Notes: generated by a model not told the origin, from the sequence alone. Numbered from the stretch's first letter, positions 1 to 10,883 are shown. The stretch: DNA of 64,000 bases from Hyphobacterium sp. CCMP332 (GCF_014323565.1 NZ_CP058669.1:1019501-1083500); one strand, 5' to 3'. Numbers and translations are program-made.

Positions 1-374
1 ATGTCGAGTTTCAGCCAATCGCCATCATCAACCCGGTTCACGATCTCTCCCAGACCGTCAATATGACCAGTCACAAGATGTCCACCCAGCTCATCGCCCA
101 TCCGGAGCGAACGCTCCAGATTCATCTGGCGTCCGACCGTCCATTCTCCAAGCGTCGTCCGGTCCAGCGTTTCTGGCGAAACCTCGACGACATGAAGCCC
201 ACCTGACGAACTGGCAGACTTTTCGACGACGGTCAGGCAGACGCCCGCATGACTGATCGATGCACCGATATCGATCGTGTCCGGATCATAGGAGCTTTCA
301 ATACTGAAGCGTCTGTCCGTTTCACCGGAAACGGCACGGACAACACCCTTGGCGGTAACAATTCCGGTAAACAT
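1..374 (-). CDS. ribE: Riboflavin synthase alpha subunit (3' end outside window)
   Basis: This enzyme dismutates two 6,7-dimethyl-8-ribityllumazine molecules to riboflavin, the last step of the pathway. Read from an ATG at 374, the protein begins with the family hallmark MFTGIV. It continues with a GASISHAGVCLTV segment, a LDRTTLGEW segment and NLERSLRMGDELGGH followed by GHIDG, which is the first of the two lumazine-binding barrels. About 124 codons are present and the second barrel lies beyond position 1. The start codon directly follows the stop of the upstream reductase gene (TGA then ATG), which implies translational coupling in a glyA-nrdR-ribD-ribE operon. Identification is firm; only the missing C-terminus is unknown. 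Confidence 0.93.
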   Translation of the reverse strand, partial: MFTGIVTAKGVVRAVSGETDRRFSIESSYDPDTIDIGASISHAGVCLTVVEKSASSSGGLHVVEVSPETLDRTTLGEWTVGRQMNLERSLRMGDELGGHLVTGHIDGLGEIVNRVDDGDWLKLD

Positions 375-1049
375 TCAGGCCCGCTTTCGTGTGTAGGTCT
401 CGTGCAAATCAGCGCCGCATTCCACGACGCCTGTGCGCTCGAAGATGGGCGCTTCATCCAGCCGCTCAAGGCCAAGCGCTGCCATTACCGGCAATCCGTC
501 TCCGCCGAGGAGCATTGGGCCCCGGAACCATTCAATCTGATCGACAAGATCATGCTTGATTGCACTGGCCGCAATGCGCGCACCCGCCTCTATCATGATG
601 GATTGACCGTCCAGATCGGCAATTTTCTCGATTGCCGCCTTCAGGCTGGTATGCGGCCCGTCATAGCGGTTGATTGAGACCACATTCGCGCCCCTGGCTT
701 CAATCGCCGCGCGAGTGTGCACAGGCACATCCGCGCCGCATACAAAAAGCAACGGACCACCCCCTTCGAATAACCGCGCCGTATCAGGCGTTCGCAACCG
801 CGTATCCAGCACCACTCTGCCTGGCTGGTTTCCCGTATAGCCGGGCAATCGGACAGTGAGCTGCGGATCATCGGCCAGCACGGTTCCGACCCCCGTCAAA
901 ATGACGTCATGCGCGCCGCGCAGTTGATGGACTGCCTGCCGAGAGGCTTCGCCGGTGATCCATCGGGACTGACCATTGGCCAGCGCAATTTTACCATCCA
1001 GCGAGGTGGCGAGCTTGAGCGTCACGCTCGGACGCACAGGGCCGGTCAT
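375..1049 (-). CDS. ribD: RibD-type pyrimidine reductase, reductase domain only
   Basis: The protein matches the C-terminal NADPH-dependent reductase half of RibD, which reduces 5-amino-6-ribosylamino-uracil phosphate. Signature pieces are [12 protein letters not shown] at the N-terminus, then SRWITG, and [20 protein letters not shown]. It has 224 residues; a bifunctional RibD is normally about 360 because of an N-terminal zinc deaminase with HAE and PCxxxGRT motifs, and neither motif is present. There is no room for it upstream, because nrdR ends 4 bp inside this gene (ATGA overlap). The deaminase must be encoded elsewhere or have been replaced. ribE follows without a gap, so the operon context still supports the riboflavin pathway. 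Confidence 0.88.
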   Translation of the reverse strand: MTGPVRPSVTLKLATSLDGKIALANGQSRWITGEASRQAVHQLRGAHDVILTGVGTVLADDPQLTVRLPGYTGNQPGRVVLDTRLRTPDTARLFEGGGPLLFVCGADVPVHTRAAIEARGANVVSINRYDGPHTSLKAAIEKIADLDGQSIMIEAGARIAASAIKHDLVDQIEWFRGPMLLGGDGLPVMAALGLERLDEAPIFERTGVVECGADLHETYTRKRA

Positions 1050-1531
1050 GGCTCGGATGGGGAATCGTCACCATGGGGCGGCCCCAATTGCTCGCCCTTG
1101 ATGAAGTCACGGAAATCATCGACTTCGCGGAAGTCCTTGTAAACAGAGGCGTAGCGAACATAGGCAACCGGATCGAGATTCTTGAGCGCATCCATGACAA
1201 GCTCGCCGATCGAATCCGACGTCACATCGGAATCTCCCGTGCTTTCTAGCCGTCGAACAATTCCCGACACCATTTGATCGAGACGATCAGGATCAATCGC
1301 CCGTTTCTGGCAGGCAAGCGAAACAGAACGCGCCAGCTTGTCCCGGTCGAATGGGACACGGCGATTACTGCGCTTGACGACCGTCAACTCGCGCAACTGG
1401 ACCCGTTCAAACGTCGTAAAGCGTGCCGAACATTTCGGGCAGGACCGGCGGCGCCGAATAGAGGCCCCGTCTTCGGCAGGCCGGGAGTCCTTCACTTGGG
1501 TGTCGGGGTGACTGCAGAACGGACAGCGCAT
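1046..1531 (-). CDS. nrdR: Ribonucleotide reductase transcriptional repressor NrdR
   Basis: NrdR is a zinc-ribbon/ATP-cone repressor that senses dATP and ATP and represses nrd promoters. The zinc ribbon is visible as MRCPFC near the start and SCPKC around residues 30-34, followed by FTTFER. The ATP cone follows ([16 protein letters not shown]) and the core ends in [11 protein letters not shown]. The length of 161 residues is normal. The gene starts 9 bp after glyA ends and overlaps the ribD reductase start by 4 bp, a linkage of nrdR with rib genes that is common in proteobacteria. The acidic tail after GEQLGPP is probably disordered. Confidence 0.96.
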   Translation of the reverse strand: MRCPFCSHPDTQVKDSRPAEDGASIRRRRSCPKCSARFTTFERVQLRELTVVKRSNRRVPFDRDKLARSVSLACQKRAIDPDRLDQMVSGIVRRLESTGDSDVTSDSIGELVMDALKNLDPVAYVRYASVYKDFREVDDFRDFIKGEQLGPPHGDDSPSEP

Positions 1532-1540
1532 GTGTGGAGC

Positions 1541-2821
1541 CTAGCTCAATTCAGGATAAATCGGGAAGCGGCCGGTCAGTTCCAGCACTTTGGCTTTCAC
1601 CGATTCCTCGACGGCCTTGTTGCCAGACCGGTTTTCTGCGAGCGCATCCAGCACCTCAACCATCATCTCGCCGACTTGTTTGAATTCCGCCTCGCCGAAT
1701 CCGCGCGTTGTCGCAGCGGGCGAGCCGATGCGGAGACCGGAGGTGACCATCGGCTTTTCCGGATCAAACGGCACGCCGTTCTTGTTGCAGGTCATGAATG
1801 CCCGCTCCAGCGCCTTCTCGGAAATATCCCCTGTCAGGGATTTCGGACGCAAATCCACAAGCGCCAGATGCGTATCGGTGCCACCGGACACAATCTCGTA
1901 ACCGCCCTCTTTCAGCGTCGCAGCCATGATCTGGCAATTCGCCACGACGGATTTGATATAATCCTTGAACTCCGGACGCAGCGCCTCGCCAAACGCCACC
2001 GCCTTGGCCGCGACGACATGCATCAGCGGGCCGCCCTGAAGTCCAGGGAAAATGGCGGAGTTGAATTTCTTCCCCAGATCCTCGTCGCGCGACAGGATCA
2101 TGCCGCCCCGCGGCCCGCGCAGGGTTTTGTGCGTCGTGGTCGTGACAACATCGGCATGCGGGATCGGGTTGGGGTATTCTCCAGCGGCCACCAGTCCGGC
2201 GAAATGCGCCATATCGACCAGCAGATAGGCGCCGACAGAATCCGCAATGGCGCGAAACCGTTCGAAATCAATGATCCGCGGATAGGCCGAGCCCCCCGCA
2301 ATGATCATTTGCGGTTGAACTTCCTTCGCCTTCTCTTCCAGCGCATCATAGTCGATCAGCGCATCGTCTTCGCGCACGCCGTAATGATGCGCGTCAAACC
2401 ATTTGCCGGACATGTTCGGCTTGGCACCATGAGTCAGGTGGCCACCGGCATCCAGGCTCATACCGAGAATTTTATCGCCCGGTTTCAGGAGCGCCAGAAA
2501 GACGCCCTGATTGGCCTGACTGCCCGAGCTGGGCTGCACATTCACATAGGCCGCGCCGAATAATTCCTTCGCGCGATCACGGGCAAGGTCTTCGGCAATA
2601 TCAACAAATTCACAACCGCCATAATAGCGCTTGCCGGGATATCCTTCGGCGTACTTATTCGTCAAAGGCGAGCCTTGCGCTTCCAGAACCGCCCGCGACA
2701 CGATGTTCTCCGAGGCGATCAGCTCAATCTGCTGTTGCTGACGCCGTATTTCCTTGCCAACGGCCGCGGCAAGATCCGGATCGGCACTCGACAGCGACTG
2801 GCTGAAAAAATCGTCATTCAC
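1541..2821 (-). CDS. glyA: Serine hydroxymethyltransferase
   Basis: This PLP enzyme interconverts serine and tetrahydrofolate with glycine and methylene-tetrahydrofolate. Diagnostic segments are [34 protein letters not shown], and the PLP-lysine site in [15 protein letters not shown] place the start at a GTG at 2821, preceded by AGGAG at about 8 nt. The longer open frame from 2884 adds 21 residues without family similarity. The resulting 426 residues are normal. It heads an apparent operon with nrdR and the rib genes and is divergent from mucR across an AT-rich spacer. Confidence 0.95.
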   Translation of the reverse strand: MNDDFFSQSLSSADPDLAAAVGKEIRRQQQQIELIASENIVSRAVLEAQGSPLTNKYAEGYPGKRYYGGCEFVDIAEDLARDRAKELFGAAYVNVQPSSGSQANQGVFLALLKPGDKILGMSLDAGGHLTHGAKPNMSGKWFDAHHYGVREDDALIDYDALEEKAKEVQPQMIIAGGSAYPRIIDFERFRAIADSVGAYLLVDMAHFAGLVAAGEYPNPIPHADVVTTTTHKTLRGPRGGMILSRDEDLGKKFNSAIFPGLQGGPLMHVVAAKAVAFGEALRPEFKDYIKSVVANCQIMAATLKEGGYEIVSGGTDTHLALVDLRPKSLTGDISEKALERAFMTCNKNGVPFDPEKPMVTSGLRIGSPAATTRGFGEAEFKQVGEMMVEVLDALAENRSGNKAVEESVKAKVLELTGRFPIYPELS

Positions 2822-3041
2822 GGCATACTCTCCTGAAACGCTACGCGGGACATGATTGATAGGCCGCAACAGGCAGGCTGACAATCTTTGACTTTCGCAG
2901 CAGCCCGGCCTTGAGCAGCAAAAACCTCAAGTATTCGATGTAATTTTGATTATTCATGTGTTGCTATTTGTAGACGTGAATTTTAAATAGAGTTAGTCGA
3001 CTTATCGAAGTCAAAGAATACACATGGCAAACGGAGCCCCT
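2822..3041. promoter_or_regulatory. Divergent glyA/mucR promoter region, AT-rich on the mucR side
   Basis: The spacer separates the glyA GTG from the preferred mucR ATG. Positions about 2930-3005 are clearly richer in A and T than the surroundings. A short inverted repeat, GACTT-ATCG-AAGTC, lies at 2999-3012. MucR proteins are known to bind AT-rich DNA and to repress their own genes, so this is the expected autoregulatory target. That role is inference; no specific box was identified. Confidence 0.4.
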
Positions 3042-3467
3042 ATGACAGACGAAACCCTCCCCCCGATCGATGAAGAAGAAGTTCTGCGCATGACAACGGA
3101 TATCGTGGCGTCTTTTCTGACACACAATTCGGTACCGGCTGACAGCATTCCGGACCTCATCCGTTCGGTGCATTCCACAATGGGCGAAATCAGTGGATCT
3201 TCTGCCAAGCCGGAACCGAAGTCCAAGCCGGCAGTCTCGGTCTCCAAATCCGTTACCGACGACTACATCGTCTGTCTAGAAGACGGCAAGAAGCTGACAA
3301 TGCTCAAGCGTTACCTGCGCTCGCAATATGACATGTCGCCAGATGAATATCGCCGCAAATGGGGTTTGCCATCCGACTACCCGATGGTCGCGCCGGCCTA
3401 TTCCCGCAAGCGTTCGGCCTTCGCCAAGGACATCGGACTTGGACGCGGTGGCCGCAAAGGCAAATAA
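3042..3467 (+). CDS. mucR: MucR/Ros-family transcriptional regulator
   Basis: This is a DNA-binding regulator of the Ros/MucR prokaryotic zinc-finger family, which in alphaproteobacteria controls exopolysaccharide, motility or cell-cycle genes. The C-terminal finger region reads DYIVCLEDGKKLTMLKRYL, continues with a DEYRRKWGLPSDYPMVAP segment and ends in a basic GRGGRKGK tail. The second Cys is Asp, as in other MucR proteins. The two histidines usual in KRHL and THY are Tyr and Gln here, so zinc binding is doubtful. I prefer the ATG at 3042, preceded by GGAG at 5 nt, over the ATG at 3024, which has no clear ribosome site; this gives 141 residues. Confidence 0.92.
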   Translation: MTDETLPPIDEEEVLRMTTDIVASFLTHNSVPADSIPDLIRSVHSTMGEISGSSAKPEPKSKPAVSVSKSVTDDYIVCLEDGKKLTMLKRYLRSQYDMSPDEYRRKWGLPSDYPMVAPAYSRKRSAFAKDIGLGRGGRKGK

Positions 3468-3477
3468 GCGGTCAACG

Positions 3478-3735
3478 TCAGACTTTTATACCGCGGCCGG
3501 GTGATCCATCATCCGGCCGTTGATTTTGAGATGACAATCCGAGTTTTCGGGCCAGTTTGGCGCCCGCAACCCGCTCCATATCCAGACGGCTGGCGGATTT
3601 TGGTGACTGGATAACCACTTCCGCGCCGGTCGCCACGTCGATGGCCGCCACACGAATGGCCGAAGCCGTTTCCACAAATTCATAGATGACCTCGCGGCCA
3701 GCGAGGGGGTAGCCCTTATGGGATGAACCGGTCAG
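3478..3735 (-). CDS. Small conserved alphaproteobacterial protein downstream of hemA (DUF6898-like)
   Basis: A short frame directly after hemA encodes [20 protein letters not shown] followed by VATGAEVVI and a basic C-terminal half. This resembles the roughly 60-residue DUF6898-type proteins (REVIFEF, then AIDVATGTEV) that often follow hemA or a related gene; the function is unknown. The reading frame is open and ends with TGA at 3478. No ATG, GTG or TTG lies near the expected start. The only nearby candidate is a CTG at 3735 that overlaps the hemA stop, so the start given is tentative. The first in-frame ATG (3927) lies deep inside hemA and is unlikely. Confidence 0.5.
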   Translation of the reverse strand: MTGSSHKGYPLAGREVIYEFVETASAIRVAAIDVATGAEVVIQSPKSASRLDMERVAGAKLARKLGLSSQNQRPDDGSPGRGIKV

Positions 3736-4949
3736 GCGACACGCCGGGCTTTGAACCGGACCCAGACCTCTTGAAGCGAATCGATCAATTGATCGAACAT
3801 TGCGTCTGAATGGGCCGGTGTCGGCGTAAAGCGAAGCCGCTCTGTTCCGCGCGGAACCGTCGGATAATTGATCGGCTGAACATAGATGCCATGATCTTCC
3901 AGCAACGCATCCGACAGCCGTTTGCACACTACGGGATCACCTACCCAGAGCGGCACGATATGGGTCGCGCTCTCCATCACCGGCAAATCCGCTTCACGCA
4001 TACGTCGTTTGAGGGTTGCCGCGCGCTCCTGGTGGGCTTCGCGCAATTCATGGGCAGACTTCAGATATTCCACCGAGGCGCGCGCACCCGCCGCCAGTGC
4101 GGGAGCGAGTGACGTGGTAAAAATGAAGCCCGGTGCCCAGGACCGGATGGCATCCACAAGCGCGCCGTCAGCGGCAATATAGCCGCCCATAACGCCATAG
4201 GCTTTGCCGAGTGTGCCTTCGATAATGTCAACGCGGTCCATCAAACCTTCGCGCTCGGCGATACCACCGCCACGCAAACCATAAAGACCGACCGCATGGA
4301 CTTCATCGAGATAGGTCAACGCATTGTATTTGTCGGCGAGATCACAGACCGCTTCTATCGGGCCGATATCCCCATCCATGGAATAGACCGACTCAAAGGC
4401 AATCAGCTTGGGCGCATCCAGCGGAGCGGCCCGCAGCAATTCTTCCAGATGCTCGACATCATTATGCCGCCAGACATGCTTTTCACACTTGGCGCCTTTG
4501 ACCCCCTCGATCATCGAGGCGTGGTTCAGGGCATCTGAAAAAATGATCAGACCCGGCAGAATTTTGCCGAGCGTACCGATGGTTGCTGAATTGGAAATAT
4601 AGCCCGAGGTGAAGAGCAGAGCCGCGTCCTTGCCGTGCAGGTCAGCGAGCGAGCGCTCCAGCTCGACATGGTAATTCGTGGTACCGGAGATGTTGCGGGT
4701 GCCGCCCGCCCCTGCACCGACATCGTCGATGGCCTGTTTCATCGTCTCGGTCACACAGGCGCGCTGGCCCATGCCGAGATAATCATTCGAGCACCAGACA
4801 ACGACATCGCGGACATCGCCCTCATCCGTCCGCCAGCGCGCACGCGGGAATTCCCCCTTGTAGCGGCGCAAATTGGCAAAGACCCGATAACGCCCTTCAG
4901 CGCGCACGCGGGAAACAGCGGATTTGAAGGCGTCTTGGTAATTCGTCAT
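3732..4949 (-). CDS. hemA: 5-aminolevulinate synthase
   Basis: The enzyme condenses glycine and succinyl-CoA to 5-aminolevulinate, the C4 route to haem that is typical of alphaproteobacteria. Family features are [49 protein letters not shown], and the PLP lysine in [11 protein letters not shown]. Its 405 residues are the standard length. This group distinguishes it from the related Kbl at 44277-45479. A 13-bp inverted repeat sits only 7 nt upstream of the ATG. hemB, the next enzyme of the pathway, is 4 kb away on the other strand. Confidence 0.96.
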   Translation of the reverse strand: MTNYQDAFKSAVSRVRAEGRYRVFANLRRYKGEFPRARWRTDEGDVRDVVVWCSNDYLGMGQRACVTETMKQAIDDVGAGAGGTRNISGTTNYHVELERSLADLHGKDAALLFTSGYISNSATIGTLGKILPGLIIFSDALNHASMIEGVKGAKCEKHVWRHNDVEHLEELLRAAPLDAPKLIAFESVYSMDGDIGPIEAVCDLADKYNALTYLDEVHAVGLYGLRGGGIAEREGLMDRVDIIEGTLGKAYGVMGGYIAADGALVDAIRSWAPGFIFTTSLAPALAAGARASVEYLKSAHELREAHQERAATLKRRMREADLPVMESATHIVPLWVGDPVVCKRLSDALLEDHGIYVQPINYPTVPRGTERLRFTPTPAHSDAMFDQLIDSLQEVWVRFKARRVA

Positions 4950-4955
4950 GGGCCT

Positions 4956-4996
4956 GCTGCGTTAGTGCTCATTCCTGTTAACGGCACTAATGCAGC
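4956..4996. promoter_or_regulatory. 13-bp inverted repeat upstream of hemA
   Basis: The arms are GCTGCGTTAGTGC (4956-4968) and GCACTAATGCAGC (4984-4996). They pair at 12 of 13 positions around a 15-bp spacer. The near arm begins 7 bp from the hemA ATG, so the element lies in the leader or core promoter. It could be a dimer operator or an mRNA stem-loop limiting ribosome access. It is seen directly in the sequence; the function is inferred. Confidence 0.45.
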
Positions 4997-5043
4997 AATT
5001 CCGTCTGTTTGGCGAGTTGGACGAATGGACGCAGCCAAAAAAA

Positions 5044-5535
5044 TTACAGCCGGAAGCGGATGTGATCTGCCCAGAAGCGTTCCAGACGGTCCAGAGCGAT
5101 ATTCGTAGCGTCGACCGTGTCGGTTGTCAGACCACCGGATGGCTCCAGGGCAATGGACTGACGTGCAAACAACGCTGACAAACGTTCACACACATCCTGC
5201 CCGGTCTGAGTCAGGCTGATACGAACCGTGCGGCGGTCATTATTGGACCGCTCCTGGTTAACGAAACCCAGATCGACCAGCTTCTTGAGATTATAGGAGA
5301 CGTTCGAGCCGAGATAATGGCCCCGCGATTTCAGCTCGCCTGCGGTCAGAACCTGATCACCGATGTTGTAGATGAGCAGGGCCTGAACACTCGTCAGGTC
5401 GCGAAGACTCTCGCGGTCCAGTTCATCCTTGACCACATCGAGCAATTGCCGGTGAAGGCGTTCGACCCGCTGCAACAATTCGAGATAATCGGCGCGGGTT
5501 TCCGCAGCCGGAGCCAGTGTCTCGGCAAGAGCCAT
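5044..5535 (-). CDS. MarR-family regulator, LdtR-like
   Basis: This is a winged-helix dimeric regulator. The helix-turn-helix region reads LTAGELKSRGHYLGSNVSYN and is followed by LKKLVDLGFVNQERS and the wing DRRTVRISLTQTG, the order expected for MarR proteins. The GHYLGSNVSYNLKKLV stretch resembles the LdtR subgroup of alphaproteobacteria, which has been linked to cell-wall L,D-transpeptidase and stress genes. The 163-residue length fits. It is monocistronic, lying between hemA and mmsB on the same strand, with its own candidate operator at 5557-5573. Its target genes cannot be read from this window. Confidence 0.8.
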   Translation of the reverse strand: MALAETLAPAAETRADYLELLQRVERLHRQLLDVVKDELDRESLRDLTSVQALLIYNIGDQVLTAGELKSRGHYLGSNVSYNLKKLVDLGFVNQERSNNDRRTVRISLTQTGQDVCERLSALFARQSIALEPSGGLTTDTVDATNIALDRLERFWADHIRFRL

Positions 5536-5556
5536 GACGGTTTCTCCATTCCACCC

Positions 5557-5573
5557 AATAACGTTTTGTTATT
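5557..5573. promoter_or_regulatory. Putative MarR-type operator upstream of the LdtR-like gene
   Basis: The sequence AATAAC-GTTTT-GTTATT is a perfect 6-bp inverted repeat with a 5-bp spacer. It is centred about 30 bp upstream of the regulator start codon in an AT-rich 74-bp spacer. MarR proteins commonly bind such 16-20 bp palindromes and autoregulate. The assignment to this regulator rests on position and size only. Confidence 0.45.
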
Positions 5574-5609
5574 TTTATAGAACGCTACCCCAAACTCGTT
5601 AAAAACCGA

Positions 5610-6503
5610 TTATTCGGCTTTCCAGCTGCCCTGGAGCAGTTTGTAGATGCCGGAAAAATCCGCATTCCGGCCGCCCAGATTATCAAACAGGGCATAGAGC
5701 GCTTCGGCCTGCGCCCCCATCGGCGTCGTTGCCCCGGAGGTCGCGGCCGCATCCATGGCCAGCTTGAGATCTTTCAGCATCATCGCCGTTGCAAAACCGG
5801 GCGTATAGCCGCGATTGGCCGGCGAAGCTTCCACCGGGCCCGGCACCGGGCAATAGCTGGTCATTGACCAGGACTGGCCTGAGGCTTTCGAGGCAATATC
5901 GAAAAACCGCTGCTGATCGAGCCCGAGCTTTTCCGCCAGCGCGAACGCTTCACACGTCCCGATCATGGTAATGCCCAGGAGCATATTATTGCAGATCTTG
6001 GCCGCCTGCCCCGTCCCGGCATCACCGGCATGTATAACTGCCTTGCCCATGATGGACAGGAATTCCTCGGCCTTTGAAAACGCGTCTTCCGGCCCGCCCA
6101 CCATGAAGGTCAGCGTACCGGCTTCGGCCCCGGCGACGCCGCCCGAGACCGGGGCATCGACGAATGGAAACCCTTTTGCGGCCGCCGCTTCACCCACCGA
6201 TCTTGCAGTCGCCACATCAATGGTCGAGCAGTCCATCATCAGCGCGCCCGGCTTGGCATTGGGAAAGACCTCGCCTTCATAGACGGCGCGGACATGCTTG
6301 CCCGCGGGCAACATGGTGACGATGGCATCTGCTCCCGCAACCGCATCTGCCGCACTCGCCGCTCCCTTGGCCCCCGCAGCCTCAGCGCGTTTGATGGCAT
6401 CAGCGCTTAGATCGAAGGCGCGCACATCATGGCCGGCTTTTGCCAGATTTGCGCACATGCCCGAGCCCATATTGCCCAGTCCGATAAATGCGATAACGGC
6501 CAT
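5610..6503 (-). CDS. mmsB: 3-hydroxyisobutyrate dehydrogenase
   Basis: This NAD-dependent enzyme oxidises 3-hydroxyisobutyrate to methylmalonate semialdehyde in valine catabolism. The N-terminal Rossmann motif is FIGLGNMGSGM, the substrate loop is DAPVSGGVAGAEAGTL, the catalytic-lysine region is GTGQAAKICNNMLLG, and the C-terminal domain has GFATAMMLKDLKLA. It has 297 residues, the usual length. The gene is 3 bp downstream of the 3-hydroxyisobutyryl-CoA hydrolase gene, which supplies its substrate, so the assignment is stronger than for the paralogue at 11943-12815. Confidence 0.92.
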   Translation of the reverse strand: MAVIAFIGLGNMGSGMCANLAKAGHDVRAFDLSADAIKRAEAAGAKGAASAADAVAGADAIVTMLPAGKHVRAVYEGEVFPNAKPGALMMDCSTIDVATARSVGEAAAAKGFPFVDAPVSGGVAGAEAGTLTFMVGGPEDAFSKAEEFLSIMGKAVIHAGDAGTGQAAKICNNMLLGITMIGTCEAFALAEKLGLDQQRFFDIASKASGQSWSMTSYCPVPGPVEASPANRGYTPGFATAMMLKDLKLAMDAAATSGATTPMGAQAEALYALFDNLGGRNADFSGIYKLLQGSWKAE

Positions 6504-6506
6504 GAT

Positions 6507-7565
6507 CTATTCTCCCAGAAACGTCAGTTCTTTATCACTCGAAAGGGGTTCGAAATACGCGGCAATCATCGCATCATCCACGCCATCCAGCGTCGCAGGC
6601 GACCAGTTCGGTGCATTGTCCTTGTCGATGATGACGGCACGTACGCCTTCGTAGAAATCAACCCCGCCCAGGCAATGCGTGGACAGGCGCAATTCCTGTC
6701 GCATGACATCCTCGAAGGATTTGTCGGCTCCGCTGCGAATGGCCGCGCAGGTCAGCTTCAGCGATGTGGGTGATTTCGTGGCAATGATCTTCGCCTGCTT
6801 TTCCGACCAGATGTCTCCGGCGTCGGTGATCCGCGAAACCATCGTTGCCACATCATCGCCGGCAAAAGCCGCATCAATCAGACCGCGCGTGACCGCCAGA
6901 TCGGAATCACCCGGATCACCGGAATGTTCTTCCAGAATAACTTCCAGTGCGTCCTCATCCGACAGGTCCGCGCTATCCAGCGCAGCGATCAGAGCCGGAA
7001 GATCGGCGGACGGCGTGTAATGCGTGGCAATGCCGGTCGCGACACAATCAGCGGCTTTCAAACGCGCGCCGGTCAGTCCCATCCACATGCCGATCTCTCC
7101 GGCCAGCCGCGGCAGGAAATAGGTGCCACCGACATCGGGAAAGAACCCGATCCCCGTCTCCGGCATGGCCAGCATGGTGCGGTCCCCGGCCACGCGGTGC
7201 GAGCCATGCACGGAAATACCGACACCGCCGCCCATGGTAATGCCATCAATCAGGGCGACATAGGCTTTGGGATATTCCTTGATGAGCGTGTTGAGCTGGT
7301 ATTCGTCATGCCAGAATCGCCAGGCGTCTTCGCCGCCCGCCTTGCCGCTATCATGCAACATGCGGATATCGCCGCCCGCACAAAAACCTTTCTCGCCCTC
7401 GCCATCGACCACCACTACCTTGACGCTGTCATCGTCTTTCCAGGCAAGCAACGCCTGGGTCATCGCATGGACCATATCCATGGACAGCGCGTTCAGCGCC
7501 TTGGGGCGGTTGAGCGTGATCCGGCCCAGCTGGCCAACTTTGCGGGCAATGATTTCGTCGGTCAT
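6507..7565 (-). CDS. 3-hydroxyisobutyryl-CoA hydrolase (crotonase family)
   Basis: The hydrolase removes CoA from 3-hydroxyisobutyryl-CoA in valine degradation. The crotonase fold shows [17 protein letters not shown], the oxyanion-hole segment [26 protein letters not shown] and [20 protein letters not shown]. The FFPDVGG form and a C-terminal [18 protein letters not shown] segment are typical of this hydrolase group rather than enoyl-CoA hydratases. The start ATG at 7565 overlaps the dehydrogenase stop (ATGA); the longer frame to 7757 only reads into that gene. The product has 352 residues. It belongs to a three-gene valine catabolic operon with its neighbours. Confidence 0.9.
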   Translation of the reverse strand: MTDEIIARKVGQLGRITLNRPKALNALSMDMVHAMTQALLAWKDDDSVKVVVVDGEGEKGFCAGGDIRMLHDSGKAGGEDAWRFWHDEYQLNTLIKEYPKAYVALIDGITMGGGVGISVHGSHRVAGDRTMLAMPETGIGFFPDVGGTYFLPRLAGEIGMWMGLTGARLKAADCVATGIATHYTPSADLPALIAALDSADLSDEDALEVILEEHSGDPGDSDLAVTRGLIDAAFAGDDVATMVSRITDAGDIWSEKQAKIIATKSPTSLKLTCAAIRSGADKSFEDVMRQELRLSTHCLGGVDFYEGVRAVIIDKDNAPNWSPATLDGVDDAMIAAYFEPLSSDKELTFLGE

Positions 7566-8710
7566 TTCAATACATCCTTGGCGATGATGACGCGCATGAT
7601 TTCGTTGGTGCCTTCCAGGATCTGATGGACGCGCAGATCGCGCAGGATGCGCTCGATCGGATAATCCTTCAGATAGCCATAGCCGCCATGCAGTTGCAGC
7701 GCCTGATTGACGATATCGAAGCAGGCATCGGTCGCGAACCGTTTGGCCATGGCGCAAAGCTTGGGCGTGGACGGGTCCTTGGCATCGATCGCGGCTGCCG
7801 CGCGGTAGAGCATCAGACGTGAAGCCTCGAGGTCGGTTGCCATGTCGGCGAGCTTGAATTGCGTGACCTGAAAACCGGCAATCGGCTTACCGAACTGTTT
7901 GCGGGATTGGACGTATTCGGCGGCGACATCCAGCGCCTCCGCCGCGCCACCGAGCGAACAGGCACCGATATTCACACGCCCGCCATTGAGGCCATTCATG
8001 GCAATCTTGAAGCCGATGCCTTCCTCTCCCAGCCGGTTGGCGGCGGGGATGCGGCAGTCTTCAAAATTCACAACCGCGGTCGGCTGGGAATTCCAGCCCA
8101 GCTTTTTCTCGTTCGCACCGAAGGACAGGCCCGGCGTGCCTTTCTCGACGACGAATGTGGAGATGCCGCCCGGCCCCTCGCCGCCCGTACGCGCCATCAC
8201 GACATAGATGTCGGAGCGGCCCCCACCGGAGATAAAGGCTTTCGAGCCATTCAACACATAATCATCGCCATCCCTGACAGCCTTGGTCCGCAAGGAGGCG
8301 GCGTCCGATCCCGCACCCGGCTCGGTCAGGCAGTAGGAGGCGAAATGTTCCATCGACATCAGCCGCGGCAGGAATTTGGCGCGCTGTGCGTCATCGCCCC
8401 AGCTGTCGATCATCCAGGCGCACATATTGTGAATGGAGATATAGGCCGCTGTGGACACGCACCCACGCGACAATTGTTCGAAAATCAGGGCCGCATCCAG
8501 CCGGGTCATTCCCGATCCACCGAACTCGTCGCCGGTATAAATGCCGGCAAAGCCCATTTCGGCGGCTTCACGCAGAATATCCTCGGGGAAATGCTTGGTC
8601 TCATCCCACTCTGCCGCGAACGGCTTCATGCGGTCCTCGGCGAATTTTCGCGCAGCGTCCTGTATCAGGCTCTGGTCTTCATTGAGCTCAAAGTGCAAAT
8701 CAGGCTCCAT
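7562..8710 (-). CDS. Acyl-CoA dehydrogenase, probable isobutyryl-CoA dehydrogenase
   Basis: This flavoenzyme dehydrogenates acyl-CoA at the alpha-beta bond and passes electrons to ETF. Family marks are [15 protein letters not shown], the FAD-binding [34 protein letters not shown], and the catalytic-glutamate motif [12 protein letters not shown] near the C-terminus. The protein has 382 residues. The protein family alone would not settle the substrate. Co-transcription with the 3-hydroxyisobutyryl-CoA hydrolase and 3-hydroxyisobutyrate dehydrogenase genes makes isobutyryl-CoA the likely one. The methacrylyl-CoA hydratase and mmsA of the pathway are not in this window. Confidence 0.88.
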   Translation of the reverse strand: MEPDLHFELNEDQSLIQDAARKFAEDRMKPFAAEWDETKHFPEDILREAAEMGFAGIYTGDEFGGSGMTRLDAALIFEQLSRGCVSTAAYISIHNMCAWMIDSWGDDAQRAKFLPRLMSMEHFASYCLTEPGAGSDAASLRTKAVRDGDDYVLNGSKAFISGGGRSDIYVVMARTGGEGPGGISTFVVEKGTPGLSFGANEKKLGWNSQPTAVVNFEDCRIPAANRLGEEGIGFKIAMNGLNGGRVNIGACSLGGAAEALDVAAEYVQSRKQFGKPIAGFQVTQFKLADMATDLEASRLMLYRAAAAIDAKDPSTPKLCAMAKRFATDACFDIVNQALQLHGGYGYLKDYPIERILRDLRVHQILEGTNEIMRVIIAKDVLK

Positions 8711-10392
<1,682 letters not shown>

Positions 10393-10537
10393 ATCAGTCT
10401 GCCTTTTGCGTTATCCAAATATCGGAATCCGGCCATTTCGTTTTTGCACTTGCCCAAATAGTCGATTCACCAACTAATCTCGCCTTGCAGCGGGTGACGA
10501 TTGCGTCATCTGACAAGCAAAACAAAGGGGGAGACTC
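10393..10537. promoter_or_regulatory. Divergent intergenic region with small inverted repeat
   Basis: The 145-bp spacer holds the outward promoters of the two flanking membrane-protein genes. An inverted repeat, TGACG-ATTG-CGTCA, is at 10495-10508. A strong ribosome site, GGGGGAG, precedes the rightward gene at 10538. Nothing else recognisable was found. Confidence 0.3.
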
Positions 10538-10861
10538 ATGTCACTCGACAAAATCATCTGGGCAGTCGCGTTTCTGGCAGCCATCGTGTTTGCGTTCGTA
10601 ACCTTTGAGTATGGCGCACTTATCCTTGCGCTATTGGGGCTCGCAAGCGGTTTCTTCGTCAAGGGCGATCATCGCAAGGCCCTGATACTGGCCGCCATCT
10701 TCCTGATCGGAGGCGGTTCCATGGCGCTGGGCTCGATCCCGGCGGTTGGCGAGTATCTGAACGCCATCTTTGCCAATTACGGTGCCGTTCTCGGCGCCGC
10801 CTCGCTGATGGTCATCGTCATGGCCACGGTCGAGCGTCTTATCCCTGGTGCGAGCGAATAG
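10538..10861 (+). CDS. Small hypothetical membrane protein
   Basis: I do not recognise this 107-residue protein. It has about four hydrophobic segments: IIWAVAFLAAIVFAFV, GALILALLGLASGFFV, a third containing LILAAIFLIGGGSMAL, and a C-terminal one with [16 protein letters not shown]. It carries no signal-cleavage site or catalytic motif. Evidence that it is real is the GGGGGAG ribosome site at good spacing and a dedicated hairpin terminator immediately after it. It is monocistronic and probably an inner-membrane protein. Confidence 0.75.
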   Translation: MSLDKIIWAVAFLAAIVFAFVTFEYGALILALLGLASGFFVKGDHRKALILAAIFLIGGGSMALGSIPAVGEYLNAIFANYGAVLGAASLMVIVMATVERLIPGASE

Positions 10862-10883
10862 CCAAACCGGGATCAGGTGAGAA

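Noticed and set aside
4946-4972. Eight-codon upstream ORF (MSTNAAGP) ending in an ATGA overlap with hemA
   Set aside because: The AGGA touches its ATG without spacing, so initiation is unlikely; the overlap is probably chance within the inverted repeat.
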